This document shows, in pieces, positions 13,332 through 23,300 of a stretch of 64,000 bases of DNA. Within the stretch, counting starts at the first letter, position 1. Each line of letters opens with the position of its first letter. The stretch comes from Acestrorhynchus altus (Eukaryota; Chordata; Actinopteri; Characiformes; Acestrorhynchidae): positions 28,899,889 to 28,963,888 of the forward strand of contig CM067510.1 in the NCBI GenBank assembly GCA_034509495.1, in the 5' to 3' direction. The position numbers were made by a program, and so were the translations under genes. The notes below the pieces were generated by a model that saw nothing but the letters and a program-made list of their open reading frames with translations, did not search any database and had not been told where the DNA came from.

Positions 13332-16300
13332 CATATTTGATACTCTGATGATTATCATAGGTACACTTCATACCAAAACAGCTCTCTCAGACTTGTTAGT
13401 TTTTATTTAAGAAGGTTATCTGTATTAATCAATCATACTCCAACCTCTCCACCATGGCCAAGGCCAAAGAGCTGTCTAAGGACACCCAGGACAAAATTGT
13501 AGACCTGCACAGGACTGGGATGGGCTACAGGACAATAGGCAAACAGGCTGGTGAGAAGGCAATAATTGGAAAATGCTACAAACAGAAGATGAATTTCAAT
13601 CTTGTAAATGTAAATATGTATAAATATTAATGTAGATATGGAGCATAGATTCTGTTGTATTCTGTAGTTATGAGTAAATTGAGGACAGGTATGGTATCTA
13701 TAAGAGGATTACCTTTATCTGACACTTGTATCATCAAAAATAACTTACAAGGTCACTCATATTACAGAGCTGGTAGCACAGCTGCCCAGACTGGGAATCG
13801 AACCCCAGTCTCCCACATAGTGTGGTGGCGCGATCGTGTAGCTGTTGCGCCACACCAACCAGGATTCTATGAGTGAATGGATAATGAATAATAATAGCTG
13901 AGACTGGTGGGTGCAGTATGTGCTGTTTTCACCACCCTTTGCAGGGTCTTCCTGTCAGCCACTGTGGAGCTGCTGTAGCACAGTGGGTCAGTACACTCTC
14001 TATGGTGCAGCAGTAGATCTTTGTGACAATATGAGGAGACAGATGGTCCTTCTTAAATTTTTTCAGAAAGTTCTTTATCAGATAGGGAGGTATTGACTGT
14101 CCAAGAAAGATCTTTGGAGATGTGGACACTGAGGAACTTGAACCCTTTTCAGGTTAGCCCTGGCTGAGCTGTAAGCCTCATCATCCCCGAATCTGAAAGC
14201 AGCGTTAAATGCCTTCAGCAGGAGGTGAACTTCGGCATTCATCCAGGGCTTCTGATTAGGAATGACCTTCAGATGCTTGGTGGAGGTGACAATGTCAATA
14301 CACAAGTTGATTTAACTCTTGACAGATGAGGTGTACATGTCCAAGTCTGCATGAGAGTGTGTGGGGCTTAAGGGGAGAACATATTCCAATCTGTTTCCAA
14401 ACTGATGCTGGAGAGAGGAGATGGCTCCCTCTGGCCATACTTTAACATTCCTTGCTAAATGATTCCATGATTCCATCACAACCATAATTTTAAATTCCCT
14501 GATCCATCTCTGTGTTGTGGTCCAGAGTCGAAGTTCATTCATTTTGTTAGCCAGAGACTGAACGTTGGCGAGAAACATGCTGGTGCATGTCTGGTGCTTG
14601 TTTAGCACATAGCCCCCCTCGCCTCCCCTGTCTTTGTTTACGGTCTCGGCACCTATATGGGGTTTGCTGGAAGCCAGCTCACCTTCACATATAGCCGATA
14701 GATGTTGTTGGACATTGGTTCTGCCTGTAGTAATACAGTTGGAACATCCTGGGGAAACTATGTATACTAAGTATACTGTGGTCTGGTCAGCTGGCTTTCA
14801 CCTCATCTGAGATGAAAAATGTAAAAACCACTAGACTAATAATGCAAAATAAAAAAAATAAATAAATAAATAAAAAAATAATAATAATAATAATGTGGGG
14901 AAAAAAACACAATCCACCAGTGTAGTTAAAATTACACAGTAATTAGGCTGAAATCCTGACCCAAGATTCTGGGTCAGAAAAACAACCTAAAACCGAGTTT
15001 GTCCATAATGACACAGATCACACCGAATAGTGTGCTGTATGTCTGAAACTAGTAATTAGTTAAAACATCTTAAGTGTTTTAAGTCAATCTTAAGTGCTAG
15101 CTGTTGAAAAATTAGCTTTATTAACAGTTTTTGATCCAGTTTTGAGAAGCCAAGAAGGCAATATTCAGATTTGGACAGGACTGGGGAGGTCCAGCCTCAG
15201 AATACAGTCTGTCAATGACTGTAGAAAAGCATGGACAATGTAACATCTCTCGAATGTGAAGCAACCACAGGTGTAGTGCCTCTGCTGTCTGGTTGCATAT
15301 ATTATGTATAGCTGCACTCATTCCTATTTTTCAATGAATTTTCTATTTCATTCAGCAATCTCTCATCAAGAGGTACACTACCCAAAAGTAGCCTCTGAGA
15401 GTATTTTTATAGGGCAGTGGTGGAACACTTTAACACACCCAGTATCTAATCAGACCTCAGCTGTAATCATTTACATATCTGCCTGAGACAGTACTGCATG
15501 AGTTTTGCAATATTTATGAATTTATGAGCTGTCAGAGAACAAACTGAACACAGACAAAAGTCCTTGTCCATATTTCTGTCTTTTGAGACCAGCAATTCAA
15601 AAGCATGCCATAGTGCCTTAGCGAAGGCCCTTTTTTCATAGTGAGTTCCCCTTTGCTGTTGTACATGGCCTTAACTGTTTGTGTTGTGTGTGCGTGTGTG
15701 TGTGTGTGTGTGTGTCTCAGGTATTCAATACACTAAGTACGGCTGTAGAAGGAAGAGTGACGGTCGCCTCGTCCACAGGAACTTCTGTGAAGTCAATAAG
15801 AAACCCAAACCCATCCGCAAGCGCTGCAACGTTAACGAGTGCAGCCCACCAGCGTATGTCTCTCATCTCTCTGCTGTAACACTCTGTAATAAACACACAC
15901 TCCCACAATGAACATGCCATGTTTTTAGGGTTTGGGGTGTGGCCAGTGCCAACAAATTGTATCTCAGCAACCATACATCCAATCAAGCTATATCTTAGTA
16001 AGCAGATTCCAGTAGATAGTCTGTTTTGGGGATGCCTTCAGGATTTGACATATGTATCATTGATCACTCAGGATGAAACTTGATATGTATGTTCCTCTCG
16101 GCCATGGTTTGAAGTAATTTGGCCAATGAGATGTGCTTTTCATGAAAATCAAATACATCTTGATCAGGTTTTGACTAATTATCCTAAAAAATTATTGATT
16201 TTATTCAGTGCGGTGTACAAATGTCATGTATCTGTCCTGTCCATCTCCTCTCAACCTAACTCATTCTTGTTGTTAATTTCCCAAGTGCTTCTAAGCACGT

Positions 16301-19300
16301 GTCTTGTTTTGGTCTCATCTCCGCCCTTACCCATCTGTGTCTGATTTGTAACCCTGCCTCATCATTCCAGGCTTGTTTAATGTTCTCTAGTATATAAGGC
16401 CTTTTATCTCAGTCTGTCTTGGTCAGTCTTATTGTCTATGTCTTCATGTTCACGCTGGTCTTCGTATCATATCATCTTGTCCATGCTCTTGTTTCCAGAA
16501 TTAGTTTTTTTATTGTTTACATCTGTAAATAAACCTGCAAATTCTGCAAGTACTTCCACTTCCCACGTTCCCGTCTCATCTGTTCAGCATCCATCCGTGA
16601 CAGAAAGACTGACCTACCATGGAAGTAGTGAGGTACACAAAGTTTGCTGGCAGTTGTCTTGCGATCCATTGTGAATCATTCAGCGTGGGGTTGCAGGAGA
16701 AGGATAGCTCAGCCATAACCAGTGGTCGAAAGAAACACCATGAGCTGTGTGTCTCTCCCCCTTTAATGGTGGGGGGAAATTTTTGGGGGGTGGGACCCCA
16801 GTGGGTGAGGCATGTTGGCAGGCAGTTAAGGGGGGTCTGAGCTGAAGGACATGTCAACATTTTTGTCAGTTCCTGAGTTATGTACACAGGACTGTCCAGC
16901 CCAGCCTCCATGCCTCAGCTGGATCAACTACCTAAGCTCCGCCTGCTCCACTGTGGGAGTTGGGGTTGTGTGCTGCGGCTCCACCTGCAACGGCAGCACC
17001 TGACGCACCGTATTCTGTAACAGAGTTTGCCTTAGCGTCGGGTGCTGCTTCTGGTACGGTGAGGAGGGCACATAATGTCATGGAAATTCCACCAGGTGCA
17101 CCAGCCCAGAGGGCGGAGCTTTGCACTGGCACTGCTGTCCAGAGGGTGGTGTTTCCTGACTATTGTCTGTCCAAGTGGGCTGTGACATCCCAGCCCAGAG
17201 GGCAGAGATTCCTATAACCGGTTTCCAGAAGGCAGAGGCTACAGCCAGTGTCCAGGAGGCGGAGCCTTCAGATGGTGTCCAGCAGACGGAGCCTTCAGAC
17301 AGTGTCCAAGAGGCAGTGCTTTCAGCCTGTGTCCAGGAGGTGGACCCTACAGCGGGTGTCTCAGTATAGAGAGTGGAGCCTGCTGCCTGACTCAAGGAAT
17401 GTTTCTAACTGCATTGATTTCCGAACTTCAGAACTATGCCCATCCTGGCTCTAAGGACTTTTGGGACATTAGCCAGTCATGGGTCTATACCCATACCCAT
17501 GTCCTAGCCATTCTCACTGTCCAGTGATATCCTTGTGCCAGTTTCTGTTCCAGTGCTTGTTCCCGTTCCTGTCACTGTTCCTGTGTCTGGTTTCATTGCC
17601 CCTGTCCGTGTCACTGTGTTTGTGTCAGTCCCGCATCTGAGTGTTTGTTCCTGTCCCAGTTCCATTGCCTTGTCCTGTCTCATCTCAAGTCCAGTCTCCT
17701 ATTGTGTGTCATGTTCCTCATGTTCCCGTCTAGTGTTCCCCAAGTCAAGTCTCCTGGTTCGTCATTTGTATCCCCAGTCACATCACCTATCTGGTCTCCT
17801 GTCTCTCGTCAGTCCCTGTCAAGTCTATCTCCTCTTCATGTCTAGTCCAGGCTGTCCAGCCCTTGTTTTGTTCCCAGTCCCCCTCTGAGGTACTGTTGGT
17901 TTACATGCCCCATGCGCTTCAGGGAGGTGCCTACTGTCATGTATTTGTCTTGTCCCTCTCCTGTCATCCCGTCTTGTTCTTGATGTTGTTTATTCCCCAC
18001 ATGCTTCTAAGTCTTCACATGTCTTGTTTTGGTCTCGTCTCCACCCTTACCCATCTGTGTCTGATTTTTTTACCCTGCTCCATCATTATTATGTTTCAGT
18101 CTTGTTTAATGTTCTCTAGTATACAAGGCCCTTTATCTCAGTCTGTCTGCCTGGCTCAGTCTTATTGTCTATGATTGTCTTCACGTTCACACTGGTCTTC
18201 ATATCTCATCATCTTGTCCATGCTCTTGTTTTCGGTATTAGTTTGTTTAGTGTTTACTTCTGTAAATAAATCCACAAACCCTGCAAGTACTTCCACTTCC
18301 CACTTTCCCGTCTCATCTGTTCAACACCCGTCCCTGACAAAAAATACAAGTCTGTGTAAAAATGCTTATTTTATTTTGTTACTGTTAATTGTTTAGAAAT
18401 CTTCTTGTTTTGTCTCTGGGACTTTGTCCAAATGCCTTGTTGGACACTGGAGAGTTTGTAAGTAAATAATTATCAAAAATGTGTGGCTTTTTAACTCGGC
18501 ATGGATTTCCTGTATCAATCAATCCTTGCAGCCTTGGCATTTCAAACCTAATTTGCTGTAACTCTTCAGCTATTGGTCCAATCATCTCACAATTTGAGGC
18601 AATTATATATACAATAACAGTCTGTATTGCAGTAACTAATCTGAATAAATCCCTGTGAAATCTCGTGAAATAAGCTCACAGGGAGAGGGTTTGGGATGCC
18701 AGACTTCACTGTTGAGCCTCCTGTAGGTATTGTGCACTTAATTCAGCAAAGCACTCATGATGGAAGGTGCTTACCTGAGCTTGCTAGTGACAGGAGTATT
18801 GGCAAAGTAAATAGGTGGGATCTAGATCATTTTGCAACCGGTTAAATGTTTTAAGACGTGATCAGATCACAGCAACCTTAGATGAAGGGAGGTGTCTACC
18901 AATTTATGAATCCATGTGTGGAGGCACTGTGGTCAGCACAAAGATCAACAGTTTGTTGTCATGTGTCGCACATCCAGAAGGTCTGCTGTCATGATGTAGG
19001 TGCAGATTTGTACAATGCCAGGTCTTTGAAAGCCCAAAGTTACAGTAATGAGGTTCTGCAACCAGTGGTCTGAACACACCTCTGGTATGGTATTCCAACA
19101 GGAAAATACTCATACTGCTGCTCTCTCAAACACAGATACTGCTGTTCACCACCAAGGCTATGCTGTGGCCAGTCGCATTGAAAAAATTGAAAATGGGTGA
19201 ATTGTTATTGAATCAAAATCTGCAGGAACTGAGTGAGAATATTCAACCTACATGGGTTGGATTATCACAGGACACAATTAAGATCCTCTACAACTCAATG

Positions 19301-19774
19301 CTGAGACGTGTGGCATGTTGCACTACTTGTGTATGTGTGGCTCAATAAATATTGCCTATATCAGTCTAATGTTTATAATCATTTATAGTTCCTGCTAGTT
19401 TTTATCTTCTTTCCCAGTAGCATTACTTTTTTATAATGAGCTTAGAATGCTATAAAACAAAGCTATAATTATTATCTTATCATTAAATACATTTTTTAAA
19501 CATAAATCAAAAAATAATATAATCAATTGTCTTGGAGTCCTAAAGTGCATGATTCCTGTACAGTGTACAGATTTCCTTTTTCCAACAGACCTAATAAACC
19601 TGGCAGTTAATAGATAAGTTGAATAAGGTTCACCATAAAACTGAGCAGGAATCTGAGACTCCAGGATCAGGGGTGTCTGTCTACTCTGTACAAACTACAG
19701 AAGATACAAGCCTATATTTTTATACAGTAATTTCTGTGAACACTAACATTATTATAACTAGGTAAAGCATTAAA

Positions 19775-19838
<64 letters not shown>

Positions 19839-20310
19839 GCAGATGGGTGGTGGAGGAGTGGAGTCCCTGTAGTAAGACATGTGGGAGTCAGGCTTTACAG
19901 TCTCGGGTGGTGCAGTGTGTTCAGCCTCTACAGAACGGCACCAACAGGCCCATTCACACCAAATACTGCAGTGGGAAACGGCCCGAAAGCCGCAAAGCCT
20001 GTGGTCCAAGCACCTGTCCAGCACAGTGGAGGACTGGGGCATGGTCACAGGTATGTAATCAGAAACTATCCTTTATAGTTCCTGCTGGGGTTGATGCACA
20101 GTAATGTGCATATGTTTGTAATAAAGTGGCCAGTGAGTGGAAGCACAAGGTAGATGTTTCTAATAAACTGGCCAGTGAGTGGAAGTACAAGGTAGGTGTT
20201 TCTAATAAACTGGCCAGTGAGTGGAAGTACTAGGTAGGTGTTTCTAATTAAGTGGTCAGTTAGTGGATTACTTTCTGGGTTGTTTTCTTTTATCAGATAT
20301 CATGTTATGT

Positions 20311-20352
<42 letters not shown>

Positions 20353-23300
20353 TGTGTGTGTGTGTGTGTGTCTGTTTGTGTGTGTGTCCTGCAGTGCTCT
20401 GTGAGCTGTGATGAAGGTATCCAACAGCGACAGGTTGTCTGCAGAACGTCGAACAGCAGCAGCACGGCCAAGTGTGAGGGAGAGAAACCTGAAAGTGTGT
20501 CCATCTGCAAACTCCCACCCTGTCCAGGTGTGTTTCTGTAGCAGCTGTGTGAGATGGTCAAAATGACCAAAAATAATATTTGAATACCACTTCCTGAGAG
20601 AGCAGAGATTATATTAAGACACTCATCTGTTTTGGTCAAAGTCAGCTGAACAGCCAAACAAACAAAATCCTCTGTACTGAACATCTTCACTTTCAGCTTC
20701 ACTGCTTGCTTTTCAGAGCACAAACTAAAAGATTATATAAAGCACAAAATGACTAAATTGGATTCCACTTGCATGTACACCATGTTCCACGTTATTATGC
20801 AAAGTAGATTTAAGCGTCATAAAGATAACATTTTTTGTTTTTCAATTAGATACTAATTGAACTAACTCTTAGATACTATTGTGTCTCAGGGCTCTTTGGA
20901 GAACTGAAGTCAGTCTCAGACCTGTGATAATTACTTTGCCAGACGAGCCCAATTAAAGGAAAACTACTTTAAAAAGACGTTCCACATTATTATTCAGGCC
21001 ACCGATTTCAAGCAACATGGAAAAGATAAAGGATCTCTTTGTTACCGAAAAAAGGAAACTGCAAAGAGGTCTGTGACTGATTCAAAGCACAGAAGCACAT
21101 TTGTTCAGATTAGGGCATAATGAGGGAGGTTTCTGACATATAAATTCATCAGATTAACAGAGCGACTGCAACAGATATTTGAAGCTGCTGGTGCCTCTGG
21201 AGTCTGGAGAACCTCAAGGTGTAAGATGATCCAGAGGCTTCCTGTTGTGCATAAACGTTTTGCAAAAGCTCTGGGAGGATATTCTGACGTCCTGCAAAGA
21301 AAGGAAATTTTAGCAGAAACTGTCCAGAAACTCACGTTTAATGGATGCAAGAATTGTGAAGGTGATTTCAAAGAAGGGGTCTTATGTTTACATGTAATTT
21401 TAACATGATAAACTGTTAACTATCCTTATTAATGGGAGGTTTGTACAATAAAATGGTTGATGAATTGAAAATTATACAGACTGTCTTTTGCATTGACCAT
21501 TAGTGAAATTAGTGAAAAATATAATTTGCATAATAATTTGGATTGCAGTGTAGTTACTATGGCATTGCGAGCTGGTTGTTTTGGTGTTGCTGAGTGGTTG
21601 CTATGGTTTTATAGGGTGGTGGCCATGGTGTTGCTAAGAGGTTATTTGGAGTTTGTTATGGCGATGCTCAGTGGTTGCAATGCTATCCCAGATGATGTTG
21701 TAGCAGCAAGTGCATGTGGCTGTGAATACCAAAACACTTGTGGTGCATTTTGTGAAACAGTTGCAAGGGTTCCAATATTTTTGGTTGTGACTGCAGCTGA
21801 TTAGTTACCCTTGTTGGATTGTAACCATCAGAGCCCAAAGTCGATGCATGCTCCTCTGTTTTCTGCTGAAGTTGATGAAATCTGCATGTGTTTTACAGGA
21901 GAGCCGTCATTCCCCACCCCAACAGTGGACTTAATAAACAGCTACAGTACTGACGGTGAAGGGCTAGCCGACGCATCTCTGAACAAAATCTCAAGTGAGT
22001 CACTTCTGTTAGCAGAGCAGAATGTCCATTACAGAGAGCTGTAGAGCATGTCTGCGACAGCATAGCCGCATCCACTTCATTTAAAAGCAGTCTGGAGCAA
22101 ATCAAATGGACTGCTGCAATAACCTCCATTAATGATGGCAGATGAATTAAGTGTCTAGAGCTGCTTAAGAAAACATCACAGCATGCAGCAGCGTGAACCA
22201 GCTTTAAGGAAGCCATTTCTTACCCTTTTTACTTCCACTTTTGGTTGTTTACATCAGAAAAACACAGATAATCCACTCTCAAATGACAAAGTAATCAACA
22301 GTAATGGCAAAGTCATGCAATAACTGAATACAAATGATTTATAATGGCAGTTGACTGGATCAAGTACAGAGACTGTGTGAGAAATGCTGCCGTGACTTCC
22401 TACTCAAATGTGTGTTAATGTAGCAAATCCATTTCTGATTCATTCTGTCAATATTGATGCATAATGGGCATGAAAATGACATTGTTTCTTTTTTTACATA
22501 CTTTCCCCAGTTGTTTAAATGAATTGTTCTCATCTAAACAATTTATATCCCCCCGTCTGACCACATTGTGGGAAATAACATATTTAAAATATATGGGCAT
22601 TTGATTTTCAGTTGAACTATATTGCAATGTGGAGGTGATATAACTAAACACATACAACTGAAGAAATGTCTTAAAAATCATTGTCAAAAGCCTGCTAGTT
22701 CATTTCCAATATTTTGCTCAGATAGAATTGCGCTTCTTCACGGTTCAAATTCATAAATGTAAGTGCTCTGTATGTCTGTAATGTGAATCTGTCCTGAAAC
22801 AAAACTACAAACAATTCAAGTTATTGTCAGATATGTAAAATGTTTTTAAAATAGTAATCTGACCTTCAGTTTCGAATGTTTCTATAATTTTGTATAATTT
22901 TGTATAATTATTATAATTATATATAAATTTATAATTTATAATATTCTATAATTGGCTTTGGCCTCCATCACCATCGGCACTAAGCTTACACGTGTAGGCA
23001 ACGTTGACAAAAAATCTGATCTGAGCATTTGCATTCATTTCACATGCCCACAGGTTGGATACATATCTGATTTAGTACTATGTATGAAAGTGGCTAAAAT
23101 CCAAATGCAAAAGATCAGATTTGACATGTCCACACATCCTTTATAGAATCATTCAGATTCATTTAACATGCCCAGAATAACTCAGAATCATTTTCGATTT
23201 AAGACCACATATGAAAGTGGATTAAATCTGATCTGACATGTCTACACAGATCTGGGTCACATTGAAATCAAATTGGCTTTGACTCATTTCAGTCTGGTAA

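Noticed and set aside
13768..13862. tRNA gene
   Set aside because: The T arm and box B are good, but the acceptor, D and anticodon arms cannot be drawn, so it is a SINE head.
16576..17132. Host gene exons in the GC-rich stretch near 16.9-17.1 kb
   Set aside because: It lies between two LTRs, its frames are short on both strands, and there are no matching splice sites.
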